NCBI RefSeq assembly: GCF_003627155.1 | Contig: NZ_CP032621.1 | Span: forward strand, 558,001-622,000 | Length of the DNA stretch: 64,000 bases | Source: Streptococcus gwangjuense | GTDB lineage: Bacteria; Bacillota; Bacilli; Lactobacillales; Streptococcaceae | Direction: 5' to 3' | Part shown: piece by piece, positions 1-8,234 of the stretch | Layout: each line of letters starts with the position of its first letter | Position numbering within the stretch: the stretch's first letter is position 1 | Notes under the pieces: model-generated | Seen by the model: the letters and a program-made list of their open reading frames with translations, nothing else | Told to the model about the DNA's origin: nothing | The model's database searches: none | Made by a program: the position numbers and the translations under genes

Positions 1-56
1 GGATATAACAACTCCCTCCTAAGGAGTAGTTGCTGGTTCGATTCCGGCAGGGGGCA
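1..56 (+). tRNA. tRNA-Arg(CCU), 3' part
   Basis: Only the 3' portion is in the window. An anticodon stem ACTCC/GGAGT closes a 7-base loop CTCCTAA, giving anticodon CCT, which reads Arg AGG. The T-arm GCTGG-TTCGATT-CCGGC follows, then the 3' acceptor strand AGGGGGC (49-55) and discriminator A56. CCA is not encoded. The 5' half lies upstream of the window, so acceptor pairing could not be checked. AT-rich genes of unknown function follow directly. Confidence 0.85.
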
Positions 57-211
57 TTTTGAGTAATGTAAAGAATGTCACAGAAAATTTAAAGTGTTTA
101 CTTAATGGCTATTTCTACAATTTTATTTTTAAAAATAATTTAGTATTTTTGACCAAATCATGACTAAATTGATACTGTCAATAATTATGTGTAAACACTG
201 TCTTATTTATA

Positions 212-219
212 TACGAATA
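212..219 (+). promoter_or_regulatory. candidate com-box (SigX site) upstream of unknown operon
   Basis: The octamer TACGAATA matches the streptococcal ComX/SigX com-box and lies in T-rich DNA about 60 bases before the ATG at 279. That is a plausible distance for a late-competence promoter. The same octamer also turns up by chance inside genes in this window, so the site alone is weak evidence. A vegetative candidate, TTGACC (149-154) and GATACT (171-176), also lies upstream. Confidence 0.35.
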
Positions 220-278
220 TGTAAGATAATGATATGATATAAAAAGAGATATTAGATTGTCTATAATGGAGGTTATTT

Positions 279-914
279 ATGAATAGCAAGGAATGGATAA
301 AGGAATTTGAATCTTTAAATGATAGAAAACCAACTCCGGCTGAATTTTCTGAGGCAAAAAAGAACGGTTTATTTACAACTGAGAATGAATATCAGAGCAA
401 TACAAATCAAGACGGATTAAGTAATATTAAAAATGGTACAGAAAATTTTGATAGTAACTTTCAAAATAAGGTGGAATTTTTTTTATTTAGAATGAATCAA
501 AAGACATTAAAAGATAGTAATGATAGTCATTCTTTAGAAGAATTTCAATTACAAAAGCATGGTATGTGGTTAAATATCTTCCTTATATTAATTAACTCAT
601 TTTTATTTTTTATACTATGGATAATAATATTAGATAGCTCGAGAGCAGTTTCTAATGGTGAAATAGGGGCTCCTGCATTATTTGGTTTAGTTTTTATTTC
701 TGTTTTTTTATCTTTAATTAATTTAGTTCCTACATTAATCAGTCATACGAATTGGAAGTATTTGATTTTTATATTTAATATTTTTATAGGTCCTACAATT
801 ATAGGATGGTTGGTTTTATTGCTTCTTGCGATTAGTACAAATAAAAGTGATAGACGTGAACAAGAAATGGCATATTTGATAAGAAAAATGAGTAATAAAT
901 TAGGAGAAGATTAA
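279..914 (+). CDS. unknown three-TM membrane protein with N-terminal EWI...RKP module
   Basis: I do not recognise a function. The 211-residue protein starts after a good GGAGG site. Residues 1-32 form a short soluble module (KEWIKEFESLNDRKPTPAEF...) that recurs at the start of the next gene. A polar linker to about residue 95 follows, then three hydrophobic segments near 97-118, 132-155 and 160-185 and a charged C-terminal tail. The stop overlaps the next ATG by one base (TAATG), so the two genes are probably co-translated. Base composition is clearly AT-richer than in the housekeeping genes. It lies just after tRNA-Arg, a common place for acquired DNA. Confidence 0.75.
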   Translation: MNSKEWIKEFESLNDRKPTPAEFSEAKKNGLFTTENEYQSNTNQDGLSNIKNGTENFDSNFQNKVEFFLFRMNQKTLKDSNDSHSLEEFQLQKHGMWLNIFLILINSFLFFILWIIILDSSRAVSNGEIGAPALFGLVFISVFLSLINLVPTLISHTNWKYLIFIFNIFIGPTIIGWLVLLLLAISTNKSDRREQEMAYLIRKMSNKLGED

Positions 915-2245
915 TGTTAAAAAAAGAATGGATAGCTTATTTTGAGGAGATTAATGATAGGAAACCGAACATAGACGAAATTCATTCAGCAATGGAAAGT
1001 GAAGAAATCACTATGAATTTTGTTGATAAAATTTTATATAATTATAGGAACAAAGTTCCGAATAAAAAAGTACGTAAACTAATAAGAATTGGTTTGATTT
1101 TATTAACTATTTTTATTCTGTTCTTCCCAATTTTAAAAACTCAATACAACAAAATGATGTATTCAACATATTCAGAAAAATATGAGGCTGTCATTGAGCA
1201 GTATCAAAATGCATTGAGTAGCAAAAGTGATGGTGAAGATTATAAATTAATTATAAAACAACCAAGTCGTCAACCTTCCTATGCTAAAATAGATAGTAAC
1301 GGGGATAGTAAAGAAGAATTGTATATTGTTTTCAAAGATGGTGAAAATAAATATGATATTTTAGCAGTATATGAAGTCAAATTTGGTTCTGTAAAAAAAT
1401 TAGAAAAATCAAAGTTAAAAATATCTAATGAACTTATGTCAAAAGCTAACTGGAGAGCCTTCGATGTGAATAACCTTATGTCTATGAACCTTAAAGAATT
1501 ATCAGAAGGAAATTATAAGAGTGTAAAAGGATTATGGATTAATGGAGATAAGAAAGAAAGTATTGCTTTTGATAATGATGGTTTAATTGCAATCAATGGT
1601 AATGATGTACACAAGGAAAAAAGTCTAACAGTTAAAGAATTCATGATATATAACTGGGATGTTACTTTAAGTGGTCGTTTTCTTTTTAGAGAAATATCAG
1701 ATGGATTTTTGCCGGGGACACTTGAATATAGAGATGGAAGAGATTCATTTAATGGATTTAGATTCATACCTAAGGGTATCGAATATGAAGGAACTGACTC
1801 TAATTATGATAGAATTTATGATGTGATGCATAAGATTGCCTATTATCATGCGTCACATGATTTAGAGAAACAAACTGCAAAAACTACTAAAGTAGATATG
1901 AGTGAAATTTCAAAAGGAAAATATTCTTCTTTGGTAGGAAAATGGTCTCCAAAATCAGATACAAATAAATCTGGTATTGAAATTGACGAAAAAGGGACTG
2001 TCTATTTTGATTGGGCACCTTCAAAAGGAATAAAGATTGTTTCTGTTGATGTTTTACCAGATACTATTTTGGTACACTTAGAGGGAGATTCACCTAATCA
2101 AACTGGACAAGAACTTTTAATTGTACCTGCAGGTGTTCAAGTTGATGGTGCAAAGAATAATGATAATAGTAAAGATAGAATTTCTATTGGAATTAAACTA
2201 GATCGATTAAATGATCCTCAGGTTCTCTATCGTGTTGAACAATAA
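914..2245 (+). CDS. unknown membrane-anchored protein with two DUF6287-like repeats
   Basis: 443 residues. The N-terminus (KKEWIAYFEEINDRKP, residues 3-18) is homologous to that of the preceding protein. One hydrophobic segment near 57-74 would place the remaining ~370 residues outside the cell. Two short related repeats, near residues 191-213 (LKELSEGNYKSVKGLWIN) and 327-348 (MSEISKGKYSSLVGKWSPK), resemble the DUF6287 domain found in streptococcal surface proteins; this assignment is from memory and moderate. It is coupled to the upstream gene by a TAATG overlap and followed by a strong terminator. An envelope role is inferred; function is unknown. Confidence 0.75.
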   Translation: MLKKEWIAYFEEINDRKPNIDEIHSAMESEEITMNFVDKILYNYRNKVPNKKVRKLIRIGLILLTIFILFFPILKTQYNKMMYSTYSEKYEAVIEQYQNALSSKSDGEDYKLIIKQPSRQPSYAKIDSNGDSKEELYIVFKDGENKYDILAVYEVKFGSVKKLEKSKLKISNELMSKANWRAFDVNNLMSMNLKELSEGNYKSVKGLWINGDKKESIAFDNDGLIAINGNDVHKEKSLTVKEFMIYNWDVTLSGRFLFREISDGFLPGTLEYRDGRDSFNGFRFIPKGIEYEGTDSNYDRIYDVMHKIAYYHASHDLEKQTAKTTKVDMSEISKGKYSSLVGKWSPKSDTNKSGIEIDEKGTVYFDWAPSKGIKIVSVDVLPDTILVHLEGDSPNQTGQELLIVPAGVQVDGAKNNDNSKDRISIGIKLDRLNDPQVLYRVEQ

Positions 2246-2266
2246 ATTTAATTATTGAAAAAAACT

Positions 2267-2304
2267 AATAGAGTAGTTCAGTTTCCTGAGTTACTCTATT
2301 TTTT
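2267..2304 (+). terminator. terminator of the unknown two-gene operon
   Basis: Arms AATAGAGTA and TACTCTATT, with a partly paired inner stem, are followed by a T run. It lies about 20 bases after the stop at 2245. Confidence 0.85.
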
Positions 2305-2615
2305 AGGAAATAATATCAATCGCATGAGGTTATAGATATGCTTAATGTCTTTTGTTGAAAAGAATTCATATATTGGTGTTGGCAAGATGGCATAATCTGA
2401 AATATACAGTAGATTTTTGAAACTTAAGTTCAAGTATTGCAGGAACTTATTGGTTAGGAGTATGAATTTACTAGATTTTTTAAGCAAGATAGAGATTAAA
2501 AAAGAAAGTGGATACATTGACTAAAAAATGACCAAAGTATATAGAAATATTGTTATAATTGGCTCGGTGAAACTGTAATTATGTTCAAGAAGAAAGCAAT
2601 AACTAACTAGGCACT
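2305..2615. other. gene-free interval with one extended -10 motif
   Basis: No convincing coding sequence. ORFs here are short, lack ribosome sites and are AT-rich noise. The only notable element is TGTTATAAT at 2551-2559, an extended -10 box about 60 bases before the terminator at 2616-2643, which could define a short RNA. Confidence 0.5.
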
Positions 2616-2643
2616 AAAAACCCGCTCAGTTGAGCGGTTTTTA
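2566..2643 (+). ncRNA. possible small RNA, about 75 nt
   Basis: An extended -10 (TGTTATAAT, 2551-2559) predicts a start near 2566, and a strong U-tailed hairpin ends at 2643, with no ORF between. No -35 box or CiaR repeat was seen. The hairpin can be fully explained as the terminator of the convergent HAD gene, so the RNA is speculative. Confidence 0.25.
2616..2643. terminator. bidirectional terminator
   Basis: Perfect stem CCGCTCA/TGAGCGG with a 2-base loop, flanked by A5 on one side and T5 on the other. It can stop transcription in both directions and serves the minus-strand HAD/HD operon. Confidence 0.85.
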
Positions 2644-2655
2644 TCTATTTCTCTT

Positions 2656-3462
2656 TTACAGTACCCATGTACGAATAGCATGGGCAACGCCGGATTCATC
2701 GTTAGATTTAGTGATGTATTTAGCGATTTTTTTGATTTCTGGATTTCCGTTTTCCATGACAACGGGGTTTCCAACGACTTCCAGCATGGCACGGTCGTTT
2801 TCTTCGTCACCGATAGCCATGGTTTCATCTTTGGTCAATCCGAGTTTTTCAGCTAAGTGAGTAATAGCTGAACCCTTATCTACATTCTTTTTAAGGAGCT
2901 CGAGGTAGAAAGGAGCAGATTTGTTGATAGAGTAGCGTTCGTAAAATTCGGCTGGAATTTTTTCAATCGCAGCATCAAGAATCTCTGGTTCATCGATGAA
3001 CATACATTTGACAATTTCCTTGTCAGCCATTTCTTCAGGGGTGCGGTAGAAAATAGGCATGCTGACGAGGGTTGATTCGTGCACTGTGTATTTTCCGATA
3101 TTGCGATTGGCCGTGTAGATACCGTCTTTGGTAATAGCGTGCATGTGAACACCGAGCTTACGACTGAGAAATTCCATATCCAGATAATCCTCATAGGTCA
3201 AGGATTCGCTGATAATCTCATGTCCTGTAGCAGTTTCTTGGACAAGGGCACCATTGAAGGTCACAACATAGTCACCCTCGTCTCTCAACTTCAAGTCGTC
3301 TAGAAGTTTGGCAACACCTGCGATGGGGCGGCCAGTTGCAATGACGACTTTGACACCAGCTTGTTTGGCATCTTGGATGGCAGAAAAGACTTTAGGAGTG
3401 ATTTCCTTTTGGCTATTGACTAGGGTTCCGTCGATATCAACGGCAATTAGTTTAATACTCAT
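2656..3462 (-). CDS. Cof-type HAD-superfamily phosphatase
   Basis: 268 residues, the usual length for Cof/YidA-like sugar-phosphate phosphatases. Motif I is DIDGT with the nucleophile pair D9/D11. Motif II lies in VIATGRP (about 40-46), the conserved Lys in VDKGSA (about 195-200) and motif IV is GDEEND (218-223). The cap between residues ~85 and 190 is of C2 type. Substrate cannot be told from sequence; relatives hydrolyse sugar phosphates, FMN or pyridoxal phosphate. It lies 12 bases downstream of the HD-domain gene and is probably co-transcribed with it. Confidence 0.9.
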   Translation of the reverse strand: MSIKLIAVDIDGTLVNSQKEITPKVFSAIQDAKQAGVKVVIATGRPIAGVAKLLDDLKLRDEGDYVVTFNGALVQETATGHEIISESLTYEDYLDMEFLSRKLGVHMHAITKDGIYTANRNIGKYTVHESTLVSMPIFYRTPEEMADKEIVKCMFIDEPEILDAAIEKIPAEFYERYSINKSAPFYLELLKKNVDKGSAITHLAEKLGLTKDETMAIGDEENDRAMLEVVGNPVVMENGNPEIKKIAKYITKSNDESGVAHAIRTWVL

Positions 3463-3474
3463 AAATTTCCTCTT

Positions 3475-4779
3475 CTAGTTTTTATTTGGGGTAAAATGAT
3501 CGTTCTCAATCAAGTGTAAAAATTGCTGGGTGATGCTTGCGAAGATGCTGTTTTGATCCAACATTTCTTTTGGGAAATAGAAACGATTATCTCCGTGGCG
3601 ACTGCCAGCAAGAGATTGGACGATAGGAGACAGGCTAGAGAGTTCGGCCAGTTCTCCATTTTTTTGTAAAATCTCAATCTGTGTCCGTGGATTTTCAGAT
3701 TCGGGACGATAGATATCATAAGGGAGGTCAAAGTTCTTATGAATGGCAGTATAGTAGTCGGGATCAAAGCCAATGTCCTCGACCAATTTTCTCATGCTGG
3801 CGAGTTGGTCTTGATCCTCTTGTGAAAAGGTAATGGATTTAAAGACCTTGCGGTTGACAAAGCGCTGTGATAAGTCTGCTAAAATCTTGTCAGGACTGGT
3901 CATCCAGAGTTGGAAGTAGGTATTCATGACACCATCATCCAGAGCCAGATAGTCAGATAAGGTCACATTTTTTTCAAAGAATGGCAGGAGATGTGGAGAA
4001 GTTCGGGCAAAGAAGTCCTTGTCTTCTGGATAAAGTTCCTTAGCCCGTTTGAGAAGGTTTTGAAGGAGGACCTCCATGGCGCGTGTTGCAGGATGAAAAT
4101 AAACCTGCATGTACATCTGGTAGCGACTGAGGACGTAGTCTTCGATGGCGTGCATGCCATTGCGTTGAAAGGCAATACCGTTTTCAACAGGACGAATGAC
4201 TCGGAGGATGCGAGTTAGGTCAAATTCTCCATAGGATGCTCCTGTAAAATAGGAGTCGCGCAAGAGATAGTCCATGCGGTCCGCATCAATCTGACTAGAA
4301 ATGAGTTGCACGACCTGCTTGTTAGGATAGGTATGGTCAATGACACTGGCTACCTTTTCTGGAAAATCTGGCGCCACTTGTAGCAGGACTTGGTGAATCT
4401 CTGTCTCAGAGCTTTGGATGATTTCCTGAGTAATGGCTTCGTGATCTGTGTCAAAGAGATGTTCAAAAGTATGGGAGTAGGCACCATGTCCAAGGTCATG
4501 TAGGAGAGCAGCGGTCATGGTGAGGAGTGACTCGGCAGAATTCCATTCTTCAGGATATTTTTCTTCAAAAATCTCCGTGATACGTCGTGCAATTTCATAG
4601 ACTCCTAGACAGTGAGAGAAGCGACTGTGTTCCCCGCCGTGGAAGGTATAACTGGAAGTTCCCAGTTGTTTGATACGACGCAAACGCTGAAATTCTTTTG
4701 TATTAATCAAGTCATAGATGATTTGATTATTGACATGGATGTAGTTGTGAACTGGGTCACGGAATACTTTTTCGTTCAT
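3475..4779 (-). CDS. HD-domain phosphohydrolase (YwfO-like)
   Basis: 434 residues, cytoplasmic, related to Bacillus YwfO and to dNTP triphosphohydrolases. Metal-ligand motifs of the HD superfamily are visible: HSRFSHCLGV (51-60), the HD doublet in LLHDLGHGAYSH (H94/D95), and DADRMDYLLRDS (166-177). The activity is inferred to be hydrolysis of a nucleotide phosphate; the exact substrate is unknown. The ATG lies six bases after an extended -10 (TGCTATAAT on the minus strand) with no ribosome site, suggesting a leaderless mRNA. The HAD phosphatase follows 12 bases later. Confidence 0.88.
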   Translation of the reverse strand: MNEKVFRDPVHNYIHVNNQIIYDLINTKEFQRLRRIKQLGTSSYTFHGGEHSRFSHCLGVYEIARRITEIFEEKYPEEWNSAESLLTMTAALLHDLGHGAYSHTFEHLFDTDHEAITQEIIQSSETEIHQVLLQVAPDFPEKVASVIDHTYPNKQVVQLISSQIDADRMDYLLRDSYFTGASYGEFDLTRILRVIRPVENGIAFQRNGMHAIEDYVLSRYQMYMQVYFHPATRAMEVLLQNLLKRAKELYPEDKDFFARTSPHLLPFFEKNVTLSDYLALDDGVMNTYFQLWMTSPDKILADLSQRFVNRKVFKSITFSQEDQDQLASMRKLVEDIGFDPDYYTAIHKNFDLPYDIYRPESENPRTQIEILQKNGELAELSSLSPIVQSLAGSRHGDNRFYFPKEMLDQNSIFASITQQFLHLIENDHFTPNKN

Positions 4780-4785
4780 ATGACC

Positions 4786-4794
4786 ATTATAGCA
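4786..4794 (-). promoter_or_regulatory. extended -10 of HD-hydrolase gene (leaderless start)
   Basis: Minus-strand TGCTATAAT ends six bases before the ATG at 4779, so the predicted first transcribed base falls at or next to the A of ATG. There is no room for a Shine-Dalgarno site. Confidence 0.65.
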
Positions 4795-4850
4795 AAAAGC
4801 TAGAGTTTTTGGTAAAATAGTAGGACAAGAGACAAGAAAGAGGACTTGAT

Positions 4851-5228
4851 GTGAAGATTCGGATGCGAAATACGATTCAGTTTGATGAGCAGTTGGAAGT
4901 GATTGACCAGCTTTATGACGTGGAAGTGCATGAAAAAGGAGATTATAGCTACCTGCTTTTCTATAATGAGGAAAAGGAAAAAGTGGTTATTAAATTCCAT
5001 GGTCAAGAACTGGTGATGAGCCGATTTTCCAATCCCAAGACCATTATGCGTTTTCTAAAGGATAGTGATAGTTTAGCCTATATTCCGACACCTATGGGCA
5101 TGCAGGAGTTTATTATCCAAACCAGTCGTTATGAAGTTGATGGGCAAAAGATTCATTTAGACTATCAACTACAAAATCAAGAGGGACATCCCTTTGCCAG
5201 CTATCAATTGGAAATTACTTGGGGCTAG
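4851..5228 (+). CDS. DUF1934 (YwiB-like) beta-barrel protein
   Basis: 125 residues, similar in length and pattern to the DUF1934/YwiB family, small lipocalin-like cytoplasmic proteins of Firmicutes with no firm function. GTG at 4851 is taken as the start because AGAGGA lies 6-7 bases upstream; the in-frame ATG at 4863 is a less well-spaced option. It is divergent from the HD-hydrolase gene with about 70 bases between the starts. No operon partner on its strand was seen. Confidence 0.75.
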   Translation: MKIRMRNTIQFDEQLEVIDQLYDVEVHEKGDYSYLLFYNEEKEKVVIKFHGQELVMSRFSNPKTIMRFLKDSDSLAYIPTPMGMQEFIIQTSRYEVDGQKIHLDYQLQNQEGHPFASYQLEITWG

Positions 5229-5610
5229 GTATGACTGGGGACGAGGTTATAGCAACGAAGCTGATAAAGTTTATGAAATCAAGCTTTTCTTGCACATTTT
5301 TAGTAGCTGAAACATTTATTTTTTCAGATTAAGGTTATAACACTCATTCCATTACCTATTATTTATGAAAGCTAAATATAATATCCGTCTTCCCTTATAC
5401 TTGTTCCAAATGAGTAAATAGGATTTGAGGTCTAGCGATTGTGATTATTGTATATTCAAAATTTAAAAATTGATAAAAGGGACAGTGAATATCCCTTTTT
5501 ATTTCTATAGAATTCAGAGTTTTAGATAGGATAGATTGGTAAAAGATGAAGAAAATATTTTGGGAAAAAAGCCCTCAAAAAGGGGATTTGTCTTCCAAAT
5601 AGTACTAACA
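5229..5610. other. gene-free interval between DUF1934 gene and kinase gene
   Basis: No supported gene. It holds one clear plus-strand terminator (5475-5500) and, near 5565-5585, a weak minus-strand hairpin CCCT/AGGG followed by a T run that may end the kinase transcript. The rest is AT-rich without recognised repeats. Confidence 0.5.
5475..5500 (+). terminator. terminator
   Basis: Stem AAAAGGGA/TCCCTTTT with a 9-base loop and a T tail. It is about 250 bases after the DUF1934 stop; no gene closer to it was found. Confidence 0.65.
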
Positions 5611-6144
5611 TTATCCACGTTGGTTTTTCTTCTTGTTTTCGTGAGTCTTTATAAAGTAATCCATCTCCTTTTGAGACCTAAGGATAACAACTTTATCTGG
5701 ATAGGTTTCTTGAATCCACTTGTAGCGTTCCTTAGCGGATTTGCTCCGCCCATCCCAGAGAATCCATCTGATAAACTCCCAATTAAACTGTTCTTGACAA
5801 CCATCTGCCATACTTTCCCTGACCTTGCCTCGGTATGTGAGATACCGTTTAAAGGCTCGAAAGAGACAGGTCAATGGGGAAAAATTGAGAAAGATGATTT
5901 GATCAGCTTCCTGCATTCTTTCTTCGTAATAGCACCAAGAATAATTACCATCGATGATCCAGGCTTCATGCTTGGTGATAAAGTTTTTCATCTCGGTTAA
6001 CATCCAATCACGGTCACTGTCCTGCCAACCGGGTTGAAATTGGAGTGTGTCTATGTGAAGTTTTGGGATGGAGTAGTAGTGAGACAACTTTTCGGCTAGA
6101 GTTGACTTACCAGCACCAGAATATCCGATAATTGCGATTTTCAT
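5611..6144 (-). CDS. P-loop kinase, FlaR/'DNA topology modulation' family
   Basis: 177 residues with an intact N-terminal Walker A loop, GYSGAGKS (7-14), then HIDTLQFQPGW (about 31-41), a pattern typical of small adenylate-kinase-like proteins annotated as FlaR or 'topology modulation' proteins. Those names are historical; the fold predicts phosphate transfer from ATP to a small acceptor, which is unknown. The ATG has an AAAGG ribosome site. It lies downstream of rpsT on the same strand, but the hairpin at 6170-6196 separates them. Confidence 0.85.
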   Translation of the reverse strand: MKIAIIGYSGAGKSTLAEKLSHYYSIPKLHIDTLQFQPGWQDSDRDWMLTEMKNFITKHEAWIIDGNYSWCYYEERMQEADQIIFLNFSPLTCLFRAFKRYLTYRGKVRESMADGCQEQFNWEFIRWILWDGRSKSAKERYKWIQETYPDKVVILRSQKEMDYFIKTHENKKKNQRG

Positions 6145-6169
6145 TTTCTACCTTTTCCAATTTGGAGAC

Positions 6170-6196
6170 AAAAAAACAGCCTCTATGGACTGTTTC
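6170..6196 (-). terminator. terminator of coaA-rpsT
   Basis: On the minus strand AAACAGTC/GGCTGTTT pairs over eight positions with a 6-base loop, followed by T7. It begins immediately after the rpsT stop. Confidence 0.75.
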
Positions 6197-6433
6197 TTAT
6201 TTAGCAAGTTTAGCTGAAAGACGAGCTTTATCGCGACTTGCTTTGTTTTTGTGAATCAAACCTTTAGTTTCTGCTTTATCGATAGCTGAGCTAGCAGCAC
6301 GGAAAAGTTCTTCAGATGGGTTTGCTTCGAAAGCTTTGATAGCAGTACGCATAGCTGATTTTTGAGCTGAGTTCTTTTCGTTTTGTTTAACGTTCAATTC
6401 AGCGCGTTTGATAGCTGATTTAATGTTTGCCAA
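6197..6433 (-). CDS. rpsT: 30S ribosomal protein S20
   Basis: 78 residues, the normal length for S20, which binds 16S rRNA and helps early 30S assembly. It is Lys/Ala-rich and helical, beginning [13 protein letters not shown]. The start is TTG at 6433: GGAGG lies eight bases upstream and the next residues match S20. Starting at the ATG 15 bases earlier would add five residues and swallow the ribosome site, so it is rejected. The gene follows coaA by 67 bases on the same strand. Confidence 0.95.
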
Positions 6434-6500
6434 TGTTCTTACCTCCATATTTACTAACTATACCATTATATCTGAAAACTTACGTTTTGACAAGGGAAAA

Positions 6501-7421
6501 TTATTTTTTTAAGTAAATTTCATCGATTTCATGGTTCTTTGTTTTATGAAGAATCACTTCTGCACGATTTCTAGTTGGTTCAATATAATTTTGTAGATTT
6601 GTGAGATTGATACTGGTCCAGACTTGATGGGCAAAGGATTCCACTTCCCCAATCGGCATTTGTGTAAAACGATAATAGTAGCTATTAGGGTCGTTTTGGG
6701 CTAGACTCAGCATCTTCAAGAAACGGTCCAGATACCAACTCTCGATGTCATCGACTGCAGCATCAACATAGATGGAAAAGTCAAAGAAGTCAGTAATGTA
6801 GAGACGCTCGTTTTGTGGATTTTGAAAGACATTTATTCCCTCAACAATGACAAAATCAGCTGCTTTTACTCGTTGTTTTGCTTCAGGAACGATGTCGTAG
6901 ACTTCATGAGAATAGACAGGAATATCCACATCTTGTCCATTTTTGATGTGATCCAGGAAGTTGAGAAGAGCTTCCATATCATAGCTTTCAGGAAATCCCT
7001 TGCGATTTAAAATCCCTTGTTCAATCAAGGTCTGGTTGGGATAGAGAAAGCCATCAGTTGTTACCAACTCAACCCTAGCATCTGTAAGCGTACGGGACAG
7101 TAGGATTTGAAGTAGGCGACTGGTTGTGGATTTTCCAACGGCAACACTCCCAGAAACCCCAATAACAAAAGGTTGGGATTTGCTTTCACGTTGAAGAAAA
7201 ATCCCTTTTGAAAAGGCCAAATCATCCTTGGTACGCTTGTAAATCTGGATGAGATGGGCTAGGGGAAGATAGACATCGGTAACATCCTGCAAGCTAATCT
7301 GGTCATTAAAACTCTTGATAGATTCCAATTCTTCTTCTGTCAAAGGAGGTGTTGTCTTCCGATGTAACGATTGCCAAGTCTGGCGACTGATTTTTTCAAA
7401 ATGTAAAAATTCGTTGGTCAT
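6501..7421 (-). CDS. coaA: pantothenate kinase, type I
   Basis: Phosphorylates pantothenate, the first step of coenzyme A synthesis, in the cytoplasm. The ATG at 7421 (MTNEFLHF...) gives 306 residues, the family length, with AGGGGA upstream; a longer reading frame would add 38 unrelated residues. The Walker A loop is [12 protein letters not shown] (88-99), and the PanK pattern of [10 protein letters not shown] and YSHEVYDI segments follows. It is transcribed ahead of rpsT. Type I PanK is usually feedback-inhibited by CoA, which is family knowledge. Confidence 0.95.
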   Translation of the reverse strand: MTNEFLHFEKISRQTWQSLHRKTTPPLTEEELESIKSFNDQISLQDVTDVYLPLAHLIQIYKRTKDDLAFSKGIFLQRESKSQPFVIGVSGSVAVGKSTTSRLLQILLSRTLTDARVELVTTDGFLYPNQTLIEQGILNRKGFPESYDMEALLNFLDHIKNGQDVDIPVYSHEVYDIVPEAKQRVKAADFVIVEGINVFQNPQNERLYITDFFDFSIYVDAAVDDIESWYLDRFLKMLSLAQNDPNSYYYRFTQMPIGEVESFAHQVWTSINLTNLQNYIEPTRNRAEVILHKTKNHEIDEIYLKK

Positions 7422-7483
7422 GTGTTTTCCCCTAGATATTTCGTCTATCATACCATAAAAAGCTAAAAAAATAAAGCGGTTTC

Positions 7484-7512
7484 TTGAATGCGGTAAGTCA
7501 ATAGTATATAAT
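7484..7512 (+). promoter_or_regulatory. promoter of small membrane-protein gene
   Basis: TTGAAT, 17-base spacer, TATAAT at 7507-7512. It drives plus-strand transcription toward the ATG at 7620 with a leader of about 100 bases. Confidence 0.6.
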
Positions 7513-7619
7513 ATAAGTAGATAGAGGTTGACCAATTTATTGATGAAGTTGGAGATGGTTTACTGGTTTATAAGGTTATAAAGGGGGCATTTTAGTTCAC
7601 AACTTGTAGGAGGTGTACT

Positions 7620-8024
7620 ATGAAAATCTTAAAACGTTACACATTGGAACTTTGTTTTATTTTAAGTTTTGCACTACCTTTTATAAAAGGGGCGAATGCG
7701 GATAATGGTAGACGCTTTGTGGAAACCTATTACGGTTTTACTTTTTTGATGGAACATGCTATTGTAACAGCTATCTTTATCTGTTCGCTCTTGATTGCTT
7801 GCCTACTAAAAAAACGGTGGACGAAATGGCTTGCTTCTGGAAGTTATCTATTTTTGATTTTGTGGATTGCTACAGAAGGGTATCTCTTCCGTATGTCGCT
7901 AGAAGATTTGATACGACTTTGGACAAGTTTGGAAATCCTGACAAAAACGTATCAGTTGGGCTTTTATCTAAACATCCTGTTGGGAATTTTGTTGATAATT
8001 AAGTATCTGAAGGTTAAGCAATAG
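7620..8024 (+). CDS. small four-TM membrane protein, unknown function
   Basis: 134 residues with AGGAGGTG before the ATG. Hydrophobic segments lie near residues 9-23, 45-63, 71-87 and 114-130. There is no recognisable motif. A stretch ADNGRRFVETYYGFTF after the first segment would be extracellular if the N-terminus is inside. It has its own promoter (7484-7512) and terminator (8129-8173), so it is monocistronic. Function unknown. Confidence 0.8.
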   Translation: MKILKRYTLELCFILSFALPFIKGANADNGRRFVETYYGFTFLMEHAIVTAIFICSLLIACLLKKRWTKWLASGSYLFLILWIATEGYLFRMSLEDLIRLWTSLEILTKTYQLGFYLNILLGILLIIKYLKVKQ

Positions 8025-8128
8025 TAATAATAAATACGCCCGATTATAGATGATAAACTTTTTGTTTTATCCTGACTATGATATTTCTAGTTCTAAATGG
8101 TTTATCATTTATCTATAAGTGTTGAAAG

Positions 8129-8173
8129 AGATTGAAGAAAAGGTTTTACCTACTAGCTTTCTTCAGTCTTTTT
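8129..8173 (+). terminator. terminator
   Basis: AGATTGAAGAAA pairs with TTTCTTCAGTCT (12 bp, one G-U), with a small AGGT/ACCT helix inside the loop, then T5. It ends the small membrane-protein transcript. Confidence 0.8.
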
Positions 8174-8198
8174 CGTTTTATTATCAATTTGTAAACGA

Positions 8199-8228
8199 TT
8201 TACAATTTAAGTCAAATTATGGTAAAAT
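8199..8228 (+). promoter_or_regulatory. promoter of methyltransferase operon (leaderless start)
   Basis: TTTACA, 18-base spacer, extended -10 TGGTAAAAT ending at 8228. The ATG is at 8235, six bases on, with no ribosome site, so the mRNA is probably leaderless. Confidence 0.65.
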
Positions 8229-8234
8229 AGTTTC

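Noticed and set aside
2296..2517. 73-codon minus-strand ORF after the unknown operon
   Set aside because: AT-rich, overlaps a terminator, no ribosome site or homology signal.
2670..2677. TACGAATA com-box octamer on the plus strand
   Set aside because: It lies inside the 3' end of the minus-strand HAD gene with no downstream plus-strand gene; chance match.
5564..5586. Minus-strand terminator for the kinase gene
   Set aside because: The stem is only four base pairs; kept as a remark in the interval description, not as a feature.
5536..6000. 154-codon plus-strand ORF
   Set aside because: Antisense to the P-loop kinase, which has clear motifs; a shadow frame.
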